In this document: positions 1 through 11,779 of the stretch, piece by piece | How positions within the stretch are numbered: the first letter of the stretch is position 1 | How the letters are laid out: the number at the start of each line of letters is the position of its first letter | The notes under the pieces: generated by a model | Told to the model about the DNA's origin: nothing | The model's input: the letters and a program-made list of their open reading frames with translations, nothing else | Databases searched by the model: none | Position numbers and translations under genes: made by a program | Source: Cladorrhinum sp. PSN259 | Lineage: Eukaryota; Ascomycota; Sordariomycetes; Sordariales; Podosporaceae | DNA: 64,000 nt | Direction: 5' to 3' | NCBI GenBank assembly: GCA_033725935.1 | Contig: MU867068.1 | Location: forward strand, 372,001-436,000

Positions 1-385
1 GGCAAAACGCATCGTGCATTGTGCATATATGTGCGCTCATCATCGCTGCTTAATCCGCCGAGCTGGAACCGGCGGTCAAGGATTACCCCCCGAAAAGCAT
101 CTCTGATAATTCTTCATTTTTCTCGTTTTCCGCCGCCGCCAGGGGGGGTTGAGTCTTGAAATCAGGATTGGCGTGTGTGTCACCGAGGTGTGCGCGAACC
201 TGCGGCCTGACCTAACGAAAATCAGTAGGAACAACGATCCTGCCCAAACCCAAAGAAGCTCTTTTCTCTCTCTCAGCAGTGTTCTGCGCCGCCCAAGTCG
301 GGCCTCAGTTGTGCAGACGTCACCTCAAAGTGCTCCTTTCTCGGCACTTGGTTCCAGCCCATCAAACACGGCCAAAAATCCAGCG
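1..385. other. 5' flank of the TRM9-like gene
   Basis: No gene was recognised here. The stretch holds a G-run at 142-148 and ordinary mixed-composition promoter sequence. The TRM9 frame stays open upstream to at least 149, but it has no ATG before 386, so this part is read as leader. Confidence 0.5.
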
Positions 386-1375
386 ATGGCGTCAACTCAC
401 ACCCCATCCGCCCTACCATCCTCTTCGGCGACTGATGATGTTGCCAAACTAGCCGCCGCCGCCGAGGCCAGGGCAGCGGAATCAGCAGAAGCAGAGGCTT
501 ATGAGCGTACCCATGTCCACGGTGTCTACGAGGCCATTGCCCCACACTTTTCGGCAACTCGATACAAGCCATGGCCTGCTGTTGCGTCCTTTTTGAGCTC
601 ACAGGCTCCGGGAGCTGTGGGGTTGGATGTAGGCTGTGGTAATGGGAAGTATCTGGGTGTGAACCCATCTGTGTTCATGGTGGGCTCTGACAGGAGCGCG
701 TCGCTAGTTGCACTTGCCGAGAAACGCGGCCGTCAGCTCCAGCAGCAGCAGGTCCAAGATGGCAAAAAGGGGATCGATCAGGTTGAGACGAACGCTGGAG
801 AAGGAACTGGCGGGGAACAGGGTGGAGTTGGCATCGCCACAGAAGTGGTCGTGGCCGACGGTCTCTCGTTGCCGTTCCGTGAGCGCTCTGCCGATTTCGT
901 CATCTGCGTAGCTGTTGTTCACCACATGTCGACTCGCGCAAGACGCCAGGAGGCGATCCGGCAGCTGCTGCGATGCGTCAAGACCGAGGAGAATGGCCGT
1001 GCTGGTGGTCAGGTCCTGGTGTACGTATGGGCGCTAGAGCAAGGTACCAGTCGACGCGGGTGGGAGGAGGGGGGAGAGCAAGATCTGCTGGTGCCATGGG
1101 TTCTGAAGAGTGGCCAGAAGAAGCAGAAAGCAGAGAAGATGCATCAGGATGCTCATAAAAGCGGTGAGGGGCCGTCCGCAGAGACTACTGTCGGCGAGGC
1201 CGCCTCGGGAGGCCACACCGACCCTGTCTTCAAACGCTATTATCACCTGTACCGCAAAGGTGAGCTGGAGGAGGACGTACTGGCCATCGGGGGTGTCATC
1301 ATCACCAGCGGCTACGAGAAGGACAACTGGTGGGTTGTGGCTGCCAATGAGCCTCCCTCATCACGACCAACGTGA
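386..1375 (+). CDS. TRM9: tRNA (uridine wobble) methyltransferase, Trm9/ALKBH8 family
   Basis: This is an intronless 329-residue protein. Family knowledge: Trm9 with Trm112 performs the last methylation that makes mcm5U/mcm5s2U at the wobble position of tRNA-Arg and tRNA-Glu. Seen: a YERTHVHGVYEAIAPHFSAT block (about 39-58), typical of the family N-terminus; SAM-binding motif I LDVGCGNGK (80-88); motif VVHHMSTRARR (177-187); a GGQVLVYVWALEQ strand (about 207-219); and a C-terminal FKRYYHLYRKGELE and NWWVVA block. It is longer than yeast Trm9 (279 residues) because of a Q/G-rich insert (about 118-150) and a charged, Gly-rich linker (about 220-280). The ATG at 386 is the first in frame; the upstream open frame has only non-ATG codons. 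Its substrate class includes tRNA-Glu, and a tRNA-Glu gene lies 0.8 kb downstream, probably by chance. Confidence 0.9.
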   Translation: MASTHTPSALPSSSATDDVAKLAAAAEARAAESAEAEAYERTHVHGVYEAIAPHFSATRYKPWPAVASFLSSQAPGAVGLDVGCGNGKYLGVNPSVFMVGSDRSASLVALAEKRGRQLQQQQVQDGKKGIDQVETNAGEGTGGEQGGVGIATEVVVADGLSLPFRERSADFVICVAVVHHMSTRARRQEAIRQLLRCVKTEENGRAGGQVLVYVWALEQGTSRRGWEEGGEQDLLVPWVLKSGQKKQKAEKMHQDAHKSGEGPSAETTVGEAASGGHTDPVFKRYYHLYRKGELEEDVLAIGGVIITSGYEKDNWWVVAANEPPSSRPT

Positions 1376-2158
1376 AGCAAAAAAAGCAAGGAGATGTTTC
1401 CATTCGGGACCAGAAAACGGAGCCCTTCATTGATGGTTGGATAAAATCACACACTAGCGTTGGGTTGCTTTTTGTCACTTCGCCGTCTAATTTGTTCCCT
1501 TTCCCCATTGATATCACCAACACTTCTTTACCACAGTCCAGTCATGTTGCTCTGTTAACGATGACTCAACCTCCTTGCTGCTCCCGCCTCGGAAACAGAG
1601 AACGATCTTCGTCTACCTGCCTATCCTTTTGTCCCGTCGTGATGAACACGAGATTTCAAGAGAGGGGAGGGTTCCCTGACAGGTTCGGGTCTTCCCGTCA
1701 CACCAAACAAGTCTCCCCAACAAACGCTAGGGAGGTGTCGACAGAATGTATGTGTGTCCTTTTTCTCTGGATGAAACCGAACGCCGGAGTGGCGGCTTCG
1801 CCGCTTCTCATCCTCGTCCCTGTTTCCACACCCCCCTTTGTCTCTCCTTTTACTCCTTTTACTCCTTTTCGCCTCCCGTTTAAGCTCGTGAAACCCTTGC
1901 CAAGTTTCCTTTTGGACTATTTCGCCTCCTTTCTCCCTCTCGTTTCTTGACAAATGATGGTTCGAACTTTTTGCAAAATACTGTTGGGATTCTCCACTCC
2001 ACCCAAAAAAAACTCAAAAAAAACTAAAAAAAAACTCATGGTCAGTCGGACTTCAAGTGGGATGGATGAATGGTTCGTAGGCAAAATGACCACCCGCTGT
2101 CGAACAAAAGCTCGAATGCCAAGCAGGGTCCTCAACAAATTGTCGGAAACCATCCTCA
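1376..2158. other. 3' flank of TRM9 and 5' flank of the tRNA
   Basis: Pyrimidine-rich sequence with interrupted A-runs near 2006-2036. Its open frames look like composition artefacts. Nothing else is recognised before the tRNA. Confidence 0.5.
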
Positions 2159-2251
2159 TCGGGTATGGTGTAGCGGTAACATCGTTGACTCTCACTTCAC
2201 AGAAGTGATATGTTCTCTCAACAGCCCCGGGTTCGACTCCCGGTATCCGAG
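2159..2251 (+). tRNA. tRNA-Glu(CUC) with a 22-nt intron
   Basis: The acceptor arm TCGGGTA (2159-2165) pairs with TATCCGA (2244-2250, one G-U), with discriminator G at 2251. The D-arm GTGT/ACAT encloses a GCGG-containing loop that carries the A box. The anticodon stem GTTGA (2184-2188) pairs with TCAAC (2218-2222). The T-arm contains the B box GGTTCGACTCC (2230-2240). The loop reads C-T-CTC-A, so the anticodon is CUC (2191-2193). The intron is 2195-2216, immediately after position 37, the canonical eukaryotic site. CCA is not encoded, as expected. Confidence 0.93.
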
Positions 2252-2255
2252 TCTC

Positions 2256-2261
2256 TTTTTT
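2256..2261 (+). terminator. Pol III terminator of tRNA-Glu
   Basis: A T6 run begins four bases after the tRNA 3' end and is followed by further T-rich sequence, as expected for RNA polymerase III termination. Confidence 0.8.
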
Positions 2262-3261
2262 ATTATATTTTTTTTAACCTCCCGGTCAATTTTGAGTAAC
2301 ATCTACTTTATTCTTTTCCCTAAAAGGAAGGAAGGAGTGTGAGTCTATAAAAATTTAATACCGCGAAGTAAAACTACAAGAAATTTGACGTGTAATGATG
2401 ATAGAGCTATGATTTTAAATACACATAAACTTTTACCTCTCCGGGTAATTCATGAGAAGTAAACAGATAAAAAATCTTTAAGAATAAAACATGAATATGA
2501 GGAATAAAAATAATTTAGAAACCCCCCCCAAAAAAAACAGAGAGAATAAGGAAAATAGCTAAAGTACATGGTTGTTTGTTTGTGTGTCCAAATTGATATC
2601 ATTTTCCCCTTCCTTTTCTTCGTTATTCATCCCATTCTCCCACCCTCCCTGTTTCAAACAAAAGGAAAAACCCCAAGTAATGTTTGTCGTTATCGTCGTC
2701 GTAGTCAGGTAAAAAACAAAAAATATGTTTTGAGAAAGGAAGAAAAAATACATGAAGAAAATGAAAACAAAAGAGCTTGCTGTATGCAATGTGTGGCTCA
2801 ACAAAGCCAAAGACCCGTTTCCATTTTCCAAGTTCCATCATAATAAACGAAAAGAGATAAGGGGGACGGGAAATATCCAAAGAACAAGTTTACTCTCAGT
2901 CTTTTTTTTTCTTCCACGCATCAAAATGGCGAGTGATGGTGGCTGAACCCAACCTCTTTTTTTTCTTTTCTTCTCCCCCCCCCCCCCCCGGTCGTTCTGT
3001 TTCCCCGATGCCCTTCTTGCCTTTGCTTGCTCCAGAAATTCTTTCCGGCTTGCAAAGTCTATCCTGCAGATGAATGTGCCTGACAATGCTGAATTGTGCG
3101 CCTCCAAGAAACTCCTTCCTTTGCTGTGTATCGCTAGTAAAAATGTACGGGTAGAGAGCTATGTATTTTGTGTTGTCCGGAAGAAGGAGAACTATGCGGC
3201 CAATTTTCGTATGTTTCTCCTCTTGCCCCCAGGTCTAGCAACAGCGTTGCCTCCGTAAGAG
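2262..3261. other. AT-rich spacer with a C15 tract
   Basis: The part from 2262 to about 2560 is distinctly A/T-rich compared with its neighbours. A C15 run lies at 2975-2989 after a T-rich stretch. No gene is recognised. The right end is the 3' flank of the Myb-type gene on the minus strand. Confidence 0.5.
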
Positions 3262-4858
3262 TCACTGCTCAAAGCGTGGTCCTTCATATCGAGGAGCCCC
3301 ATCATATCGAGGAGCCCCGTCATATCGAGGAGGTCCATCGTATCGAGGAGGGCCATCGTATCGAGGAGTGTCGTACCGTGGGGCTCGTCTCACCGATGCT
3401 GCTATCGATGTCGTCGCCGGCCCTGGCCCGTAGCTTGTCCTAGGCGGTGCTGGGTAGTCGCCGTCCTCTGAGCGTGGATAAAGGTGCCGTCGCCGACTGG
3501 TCTCGCGACCAACATCAGGACTAGCCCTTCGCTTTGACCCCGACGGTTCCATGTGAGTATAAGATGACAGAGAGGGAAGTAACGGACCAGGGCTTGCTGT
3601 CCCGCTGTGGACAGGACTTGCGCTCGGTGCTCCCGCAGAGTAGGCCGGAGTGCTGTATGGACTAATACCTGTGGTTAGCTCGGCAACGCTCGGGAGCATG
3701 CCGCCGCGCCCTTGGCTGGGCCCGAGGCCTGTCGTCTGGATCGGTGCAAGTCCGTAGCCGGGACCAGGACCAGGACCTGGAGGGCCATAGCTGTAGTCCA
3801 GAGGTTCGGGGGGGCCAAAGGATGTTCTCGGGGGCAGACTCTCGCGGCGCATTGCCAGAGCTCGGCCGCTCGGCATCGGGGGAGGGATCAAGGGTGGGAT
3901 AGAGCCGGGGCCTCTTCCGTAGCGTGGGGAAGGCATGCTTGTAATGTCGCGTGGCAGGCTTCCCTGGGATTGCGAGTGGCCGTGGCCTCTCGTGGGGGAC
4001 GATCGTTGGGGACCTTGCGGATCGTTCGGACTCATGTTCAGCGTGAATGGAACTACGCCAGCACGCCTGGCCATTTCGTTCTCACCTAGCTGCCAGTGCA
4101 TCGCCTCGGCGGCGCGCCAGGGAACCTGCATTTCCTCCGCCACTTTCGCCCACATTTCGGGTTTGAATCTGCCATAGGGTTGTCAGTCAGACTATTCAAG
4201 AAACCCCCATGTGCGGCGCGCTTGGTGTTTACCTTTCATAGAGCCGTGCGAGCTTGTTCTTGCGTTCTTCGTCCCACTCGCTGCGCCGCTCCAAATAGTT
4301 CTGGTAGTGGAGGCGGCAGCTGATGGAGCTTCGACCCGGCAGGCGCTTCGAGATGTCGTCCCACTTCATCCCACTCCCTCGGAGCTCAATTATTAGGGCA
4401 TCTTCATCCGGCGACCACTTGCTTTGCTTCTTCGCCGGCGACTCGGAAGTATGGGGCGGCATACTGCGCTTACCACTGCCACTTCCTGGACGTGATGTTG
4501 AACCCGAACTGAGGCTGGCACTAGTCGTGTGTCCTATCGTCGCTGTTGCGCCCACTCCGAGTCCCCTGACTCCGGGGACACCCGTAAAGTCAACTCGGGG
4601 AGATGGAGCCGTGGAAGCTACACCAAAGGAAGCGGCCGGAGGACCACCTGATGATATTGTTGATGGCGCTGAAGATGGGATGGAGGAGGGTGGAACCTGT
4701 TGGGTAGGAGACACTGAGGACTCATTTGAGTCAGGACCCTTGAGAAGTGAAGCGATATCCACGATGACGGTGTCTTCCTGGACGTTGCCTAGAAAGGCAG
4801 CAAGTTCATAGATGCCCAGTAATGAGCAGACGAGGTCGGTATTGGTTTTCTTTACTGG
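3262..4858 (-). CDS. Myb/SANT-domain DNA-binding protein, 5' end unresolved
   Basis: Likely nuclear transcriptional regulator. The last exon is 4168-3262. The intron 4169-4232 (GTAAAC...CAG, phase 2) splits the Arg of LYER. The preceding exon runs upstream from 4233. Seen: a Ser/Pro/Gly-rich N-terminal part; a first Myb repeat beginning KWSPDEDALIIELRGSGMKW and continuing through KRLPGRS and CRLHYQNYLE; a second SANT-like segment PEMWAKVAEEMQVPWRAAEAMHW across the intron; then a long Pro/Gly/Arg-rich tail ending in hexapeptide repeats. The frame around GTG 4762 has no ATG. It runs on upstream (ELAAFLGNVQEDTVIVDIASLL) to acceptor-like CAGs at 4859 or 4855. The start codon is therefore expected in an exon farther upstream. 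A coding-like segment at about 5424-5590 is a candidate. The domain pair and the KxWxxDEDxxII signature are typical of a conserved ascomycete Myb family; the target genes are unknown. Confidence 0.8.
3284..3373 (-). repeat. five 18-nt tandem units coding an RYDGPP-type hexapeptide repeat
   Basis: Five 18-nt units (3284-3301, 3302-3319, 3320-3337, 3338-3355, 3356-3373) share a TATCGAGGAG core. On the minus strand they encode the C-terminal repeats PRYDGP/PRYDGA of the Myb-type protein. Because the unit is a multiple of three, copy-number change would keep the frame. Confidence 0.9.
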
Positions 4859-5423
4859 CTGACGCAGCGCGCCACACGTGGTTTACTATGATCGCCGCGA
4901 GGGAAGAGATGTTGTTGCGTCCCAAAGACTGGTGAGAGTTGGCTTGAGGGTGCCCTTTGGCGATTCGAAGCTTTGCTGCTATCTTATTTTCTTACAGGGA
5001 GTTGGCTGTTCGTCTGGATGGTTTGAACGGGTCAGAACCAGTCCTGGAACCAGATCGAGCGACTGTTGTGTGTTCCAAGGCTGAGGTTAAGTCAAGGCAG
5101 TGCAGAATACATACGAGAGGTTGATGTTTGAGGAAGGCTAGGATGAGGCAGTGGTGACTCGGAGACTTGTAAGTCGGGGTATTGCGCGTGGAGAGCAAGA
5201 AAAGGGGCGGCTTTTGACGAAACGAGAGGAAATCCTTTGATGGCTGGCCGTTGTAGTAGTGGCTTTCGGAGTCGGCGTGGCTCACGGTTGAGGCAACTCA
5301 TCTAACATGATTGGTGGTCCTGGAGAGAAGCTGCCCGCCAATAAAGGCGTGATGAGACCAGGGGGGAGGAGGTTGACCACAGAGGAAAGGGGGTGATCTG
5401 GCGAATGGGTTCGTCGGTCGGTC

Positions 5424-5590
5424 AGACTAACGGATTGCTGGAATATTGCTTGACGAGGAGAGCAAGAGACTCTTCCATAGTCATAGGCTCCTCAACCAAC
5501 TGGTAGGAGACAGCAGGCAGGGAAGGGGCTTGACCCGGACCGGGGAAGATGCACGTCTGCAGATTGTCGGCCAGGATGGGGAAAGGGGAC
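5424..5590 (-). other. coding-like segment, candidate 5' exon of the Myb gene
   Basis: On the minus strand, a frame opens after an acceptor-like TTTTTTAG at 5591. It runs without a stop through a protein-like sequence (PILADNLQTCIFPGPGQAP, then MTMEESLALLVKQYSSNP) to a donor-like GTTAGT at 5423. In-frame ATGs are at 5484 and 5478. A further piece (CTTCTCTCCAGG onward) before a GTGAGC donor near 5290 could be the next exon in the same phase. The connection to the exon ending at 4858 could not be resolved by hand. It could also be a chance open frame of about 55 codons. Confidence 0.35.
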
Positions 5591-8500
5591 TAAAAAATTC
5601 TCGATGAGAGTGCTTTCTTGAAGTTGGTGACTATGACAAGATGTGGGGGAGTGTGCCGGGGTCGGGGCTTATTATGAGGGCGAATATTGTGTAGGATATA
5701 CATCCACAGGGCGAGGAGGCCTGTCAAGGTTGGGATCCAAGAACAACAGCCGTCCAGGGATTTGGTACTTTCTACCTCGCAGATGGCAAGGGAGGGGTGG
5801 AGGACAGGAGGGGGGTGTCCATTGAAAAATTGTGGAGCCAGGAAACAACAAGGGACGATGGGATGTGCAAAGGCCAGGGCTCGGATGTCCTGTTGATAGG
5901 GATAATGCTGAACAAGGAGATCTGGTTTCCTCCGTGTGAGTGCCCTACCCCAGAAGCAAGCCAAACGCCTGATCTTTTTGGTAGAGATGCCCGGTCAGAC
6001 TTGACAGACAGCCAGCTAGGCAGGTACCGGCAACTTCTGGAAGTAACCCCCGTCCCCTCGGGACGGACCACAACGACATTGGCTTGGGTTTGGGGTAGTT
6101 CCAACGTTCCAACATGGTTGCAATATCATGAACTGGCACCAAAAGCAGTTTCCCCATCAGCCAGATCGTCCCAAATACGCCGAAAATAAAAATGTTCCGT
6201 ACTATGCAACGGTTTGCGGCCCAGGCACAGAGAGTGCACTAAGACCAGAGGTACCTCGAAGTACCTCAAAGCAACACGACCCAAAGGAGAAACCCGGGGA
6301 ACAGTTCCCCAATGATAGGAACCCAATTGAGTTTTTTGTTGACCGGCCGTCCGTTCCTGAATGCAGCAGCCAGCTTAGAGGAGGGGAACGAGGGTTGAGA
6401 TGCGAGATGCCGACAGTGCCTAGCTGACAGAAAACATGAGCCACGAAGTCGTGCATGATGAGGCACATAATTTCTTTTTTTCGTGTCTTTTTTTATTCTT
6501 GTTGTCAAGGCAAGTGTGGTTAGCAGCGCCTAAATTCGATAAAATGCCTTGTTTAAGAGCGCAGGCATCCCCAATTCTGCAGGACGCAGAGGAAAGTCCA
6601 TGATGGGGGTCGGCCATCGCAACTAGTCGGGTTGAAAAGTCGAGAAGGGGGTCACGGCAAAGTTGGGCTCGACTAGCATGTTTCTTTTGTTGCACTTTTT
6701 TTTTCCCCTCTGTCTCTCTCTGGCCCTCCTGTGCCCTCCCTCGAGGCTCCCCACGTGAACAGCATTTCTGTTGTATGTTGGCAACGTATCCTTTGAAGTG
6801 ACGCCCAGTCAGAAATGGGACCTGCGTTAGAGTGAAGAAAAAATGTGGGTGCGGGTACGGCAAGGCGTGACCAAGAGTCGCCGCTGCAACTGTGTCGATT
6901 CAGCATCATCCAAGCCCAGCCAGGCAAAAACAGCCAATCTTCTCTGACCACCGCATACCTGACGTCGAGAAGGCGGGGGCAAATTCAAGAACAAAACGCA
7001 TAGAAGGGCTTGAAACCATCTTGCCAAATGCTTGGAGCTCAGCCGGAGCCAGATTAGAAGCTTGACTGGGGCGCGGGGGCGAGGATTTGCGAACGGGGAA
7101 GGGGACCAAGGACGGACGACTGGTCCATGCCCCGGCTTGAGGTTTCTTCCGTTTCTTCCCCTAGTCCTAGCTCCTAGGCGTTTGGAGGTTTGGTTTGGGA
7201 TTTGCCTGCCAACATCATGCCCCAATTGTCCAAGCATGGGTGTTGCCAACTTGGAGTGTCTAAACCTCTGGCCTAATGCGGAAGCATACCCTAGCTTGAT
7301 TAACCCATCTGGTATCTGCATCACCATAGCGCTCAGACCTGAAGATCGAGCACTGAAAAACAGCAAGGCATGCGACAAAAAAAGAAAGGTCCCGATCTAC
7401 ATCCCGGCGCTAGGCATACGGAGAAGTCGCAGGGTGAAAATGGAGCGGTAATCGAGGCACGCGAGGCTCGCTTCGATCCGTCTTGTTCCCAAAGAAGACG
7501 ATCTTTCGGATTGCACCCTTGGCCCCGGGTTGAACATGGGTCATTGTCGCTGAGACCCCAGAAACACTCTGCGGTCAAAGTAATATAACTAAGCCGCTTG
7601 GCTCGCTCCGGCACGCGCTGCAGCAGTTACAGTTGATCGGTGCTCTGAAGATTCTGGCTTTACATTCGAACTTCTGTGCGCAGAGTTGGAGCGCGCGATT
7701 ATGTCTGTTCCCCTCGGATCCAGGACCACCCCGGGCGACGATGCAACATGGATGTGAGATTCGGACGCTGAAAGCATTGCTTGCATGGATTCTGAGGGCA
7801 TGAGCCTTTATAACACAGCAACGTCGACTGAACTTTGACCAAACTGTCGCAAAAACTTAAAGACGAGACAAACAGGGGGCCATGTGAGTTTATTTTGAAC
7901 AGTGAGAGCGCTCGCTGAGGAACTCCCCAGCTCACTCCTCCTGAATCTGCGTGGACCCCTGGGAACGGATAAAATGAGCGACTTGCAGCATTGGCGCATT
8001 GTCTGTGCGCTTCGGAGCTCTCTCGCGCAACCCACATCACACAGTCTTTGTTAGATGCCGGTGCCGCTTGTCAAGAATCTGCTTGGCAGCCCAGGACAGG
8101 TTGACAGGGGCCCCGACACGGAGAGACAAGAGGTTTGTCGTCGACATTCAGAACGCTCTTGGATCTTGAGTGAGGTGGAATAGTTTCATTAATCTAGCGA
8201 GTCGTTGTTGCTTGTGGTTGGCTTTTGATGAACTGGCGGTCAACTGTGGACTTGCAATGGTCATCGTCCCCCCCCCCGCGGGGTCCCTTCCCCCACACCA
8301 CCATGGATCAGGGTTGTTGCGGGACGTAGTGCCGGCAAGGCGATCATGAATCGTGTTTCCTTTTCGGGCATTGATCCCTTTGCGTTCGACGAATTCCCCG
8401 GTGCGCCCCCAACGACGCTGGTCATTGTGTTATTGTTTGACTACAACTCTTACCAAGCCCCATGAACTTTGATCGGCCCCGCGCGCAACAGCTTCTGTGC

Positions 8501-11500
8501 TGCGTTTCTCATATCGCTATATTTCGTCATTTTGGTATTTCTCGGTCTGTCTGTGATGATTGTTTCCATGTTGACAATCAGGGAGAACGGCCAGAACCTG
8601 CTTGATCTTGACAGGAGATTGGCATGTCAAGCTGATTCAATGGCGGCTGTGTCCCAACCATGTGCTACCCATGCTTCCATATCCTCACAATCCCTTGTCT
8701 AAAAATATGTAACTGGTACAAACAGCGTTGCCAAGGCTGGTCCAGAACTTCACCATCTTGGCAGCTATTGTGGGCAACTACCGCTGTGTAATCCCGTGCG
8801 CTCTTTCAGCAATTCAGGGAATTCGTTGCGGAGGGTATCGCAATCGCGTAGCCGCATCTCTACACCTGTAGGAAGATAATTGGGGTATGGGGCAAAATCT
8901 TGAGCGGCAAATGGTCCAGTCCAGTAGATGGTGAACAAAGCCAAGCTCCCATTGAAGGAGACAAACTCATGACGCTCAGGGCATCGAGCAACCGAAGAAA
9001 CAGAGATGGGATGAGTCAGATCATTATCGGCTTGTTTCGCTGTTGCTTGCCGAACAAAGCGATGAGCGCAGTTCCAAGGGTGACCGTTTGCTGGTATTCG
9101 TATCGGCCAATGCGCTGACGTTAATGCCCTTGATGATAGTTACCAGGGCGAGCGTTTGCGGTTCACACCTTGGCGGCTTGCTGTGTTAATACATGATTGT
9201 CAGCCGCCAACCGTTTCGCCAACTGCGAATATCAAACAACTACTGCAATATCAGCTGGGGGAAATGCATGTGAGTCGTTGCTTTTGATATCTCGTGAACG
9301 GCTGCTTTGAGCCGAGAGGAACAAGCTCATCTCTCACGTTTCGCTCTGTGAGTTCAGGTTTTTGGCGTATCCTAACTTCTACATAACTTCAAGTTTGCAG
9401 CGTGGATCGGGATCCAAAGGGTCGAGGAACAAAATCCTGCTCGTTCTCAGTTGTAGTGATAGACTGCGCTGGCCTTGCATATATGCTGTAGCTCTGCCGT
9501 AGCCCTGCCGCAGCATCTGCGATCATTGCAGACGCGGTGTAGCACTGGCAGCCCAGTTAATGACTGGGGCACTACAGCGTCAATGGCTCTTGCCGACGTC
9601 ATAGTTTGTTCGTTTATGTCAAAAGGGCTGTAGGTTATCGGCTCGGGACCAATCTCATGCTAGACATAGAAGTCCCTAGAACTTGCCCAAAGGCGCCAAC
9701 GTTGGTGACAAGAAGCGCTTCACGCAGGACGGCTGCCTTGCTTTTGCATACGGCGTATATGAGACCGCCGCCGAAAATAGGTCATTGCTGAAGATCCAGC
9801 CGCGCACAGCATTTTTCGGTCTCAGATCGTTCACATTGTGGTCGTTCTGATCTTGGTTAAGTTGTTGCCAAGTCCCGAATATCTTGTCACCCGCGGGACG
9901 CCCCATCTGCGCGCCATGGAAAGCAGGTACATTCTATACATCGACTATTAATTACCCCACGGCCCTACTACTAAAGCCACCCCCGGTGGCCTGGTTAGGA
10001 AACCTGGTCGCAGAAAATGATGACTTCCCGTCCTCAAGCCGCGAGGAAAGAAATTACCATAGAAGTAGTAATAATGTTCCCGGCAATCCAACGTGGCGGT
10101 GAACGACACACTGAACAGATCTTGGGTAGCAAGCAAAGCATGCATATCATCTGTCGCCCGATAGCTGTCTCGAGACCATGTCCCTGCTGCCTTTGACGGC
10201 ACTCGCACTGAATAGGCAAATGACGATGCTACGGTCGAGCGAAAATCTCCCTCCAGGCTGGCGCGATGGCTTGTTTAGCGTCAACAACTGTGTCTGCAGA
10301 TGGACCTCGGCGGTCAATCGCATCGATTGCCGGATACAGGGGTGGTAGTTGAAGACGGTGTGAAGCTGCGTGTGATTCTTTGCAGATTGTAAGCAGACGA
10401 GGCCGGGTTCTTGCAGGCGATGCAGCAGTTGCAGCCTCATCAGCGATTGTGTTGCCTGACCCAGAGAGTGGAAAGGAAATGGTGCAAAAAGAATGACCTT
10501 GTCAGGCGCTGCGGTGAGCCTCCAGTGTGTTTCACCTCTTGTCCATCCGTTTGCACATCAGCAACAACAAGGCTTCGGGTTCTGGGCATCGACATACATG
10601 CCAATTGCTGGGATGCCGTCGGAACCATGGACTCGTCCAGCGTTGTCATGCTTCAGAGCAGCTGGCCGAGAGCTGGTTCGACCAATGGGGCGGTGTTTGG
10701 GCGTTTGACCTTCAGCTTCCCCCGAAATCTCATGTTTGACCAAATCGATGCTGTTGGCGCCTCGTAGCGTTCACTCCCTGGGCCGGGGCTGGTGTTCCCA
10801 GGAACACGGTCTTGCCGTAGGGATACAAACGGAAAGTCGGAAACAGGCGAGATCCCATCCAATCGCAAACCCTGGCGGAACAATCGAGCCGCCTGCGTAT
10901 CCGTCCCGAATGCCCACCTGTAAATAATCCAGGTACGAGATTGTTCCATTGCATTGTTGGTAGGGTAGGGTATGGAAGAGAAAAATATTCTCCGGATGCC
11001 TATCTAGATGGTCCAATCGATTGGAGAATCCACCGCAGCTGAATCCATTGTGCCTTCCGTCCTTCCACCTTCCATGATTATTTTCGATACAGAGGAAGGA
11101 GCAAACGGTGCCGAGACAGGACGCGGGATGTGAATTCAAGTGTGGCTGGTATTGATTAAGAAAGGGATGTTGTGGCGCTTGTCAATCCTATTCGGGCTGC
11201 GATGCCCCGTTGCCAGTCTTGCTACGTAATCTGTGCCAAGGAATCTCGGTGGGTCCATTCACGTTGGGGTTAAGCCGATCGCCCCGCGACTTCACTTGCT
11301 TTTCAGCTTCCTTCGTCAGAGGGAGGAGCTCTAGACAAGCTTCAAATCGGCCCACTCTGTGATTCCAAGTTCCAGACCTTGATTTTCAGTTACGCATGGG
11401 CAGTTGATTCAGCTCGATTTCGTGCAAAGCTGTTTCAAGGTCGCATTCTCAACCTCCCTCATCCTCTCATCAACCATCCACAACGCCAACAATCCAAGTT

Positions 11501-11779
11501 CAAACCCCACACGGCACTACACGTGCACTGCTTCTAGTATACATTCGACCAGGTTCTACGTACCAACTGTTACGTACCGTAACGTACCTGCCTTACACCG
11601 TCGGTACCTGACCAGCTCACCACGGTGCACTACACCACAACACCCACCGCGCTACCCTCAACCGATCCCGACACTGGGCGGCGTCGTCGATCAGCTCGCT
11701 GCTGCAACTGCATTTCTGCAGACCAGACCGGAAATCTTGAAAGTTACTTTTACCTCTCCACAATACAGCAGCACCGGTC
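5591..11779. other. 6.2 kb gene-poor region
   Basis: No recognisable protein, tRNA or 5S rRNA gene was found on either strand. Open frames are short and look unlike known families. Composition is near average, not strongly AT-rich. Notable points are a palindromic GAGGTACCTC near 6249, a two-part hairpin at 9538-9576, and a cluster of ACGTACC motifs at 11557-11588 upstream of the tubulin cofactor gene. Confidence 0.5.
11557..11588. promoter_or_regulatory. three ACGTACC motifs upstream of tubulin cofactor B
   Basis: ACGTACC occurs three times in 32 bp (within 11557-11564, 11571-11578 and 11581-11588), about 200 bp before the ATG. A related GGTACC lies at 11603. Such spacing resembles a homotypic transcription-factor site cluster, but no factor can be named from sequence alone. 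Confidence 0.3.

Noticed and set aside
149..385. longer N-terminus for TRM9 from a non-ATG start
   Set aside because: The upstream open frame lacks an ATG and does not resemble the family; the conserved domain is complete from 386.
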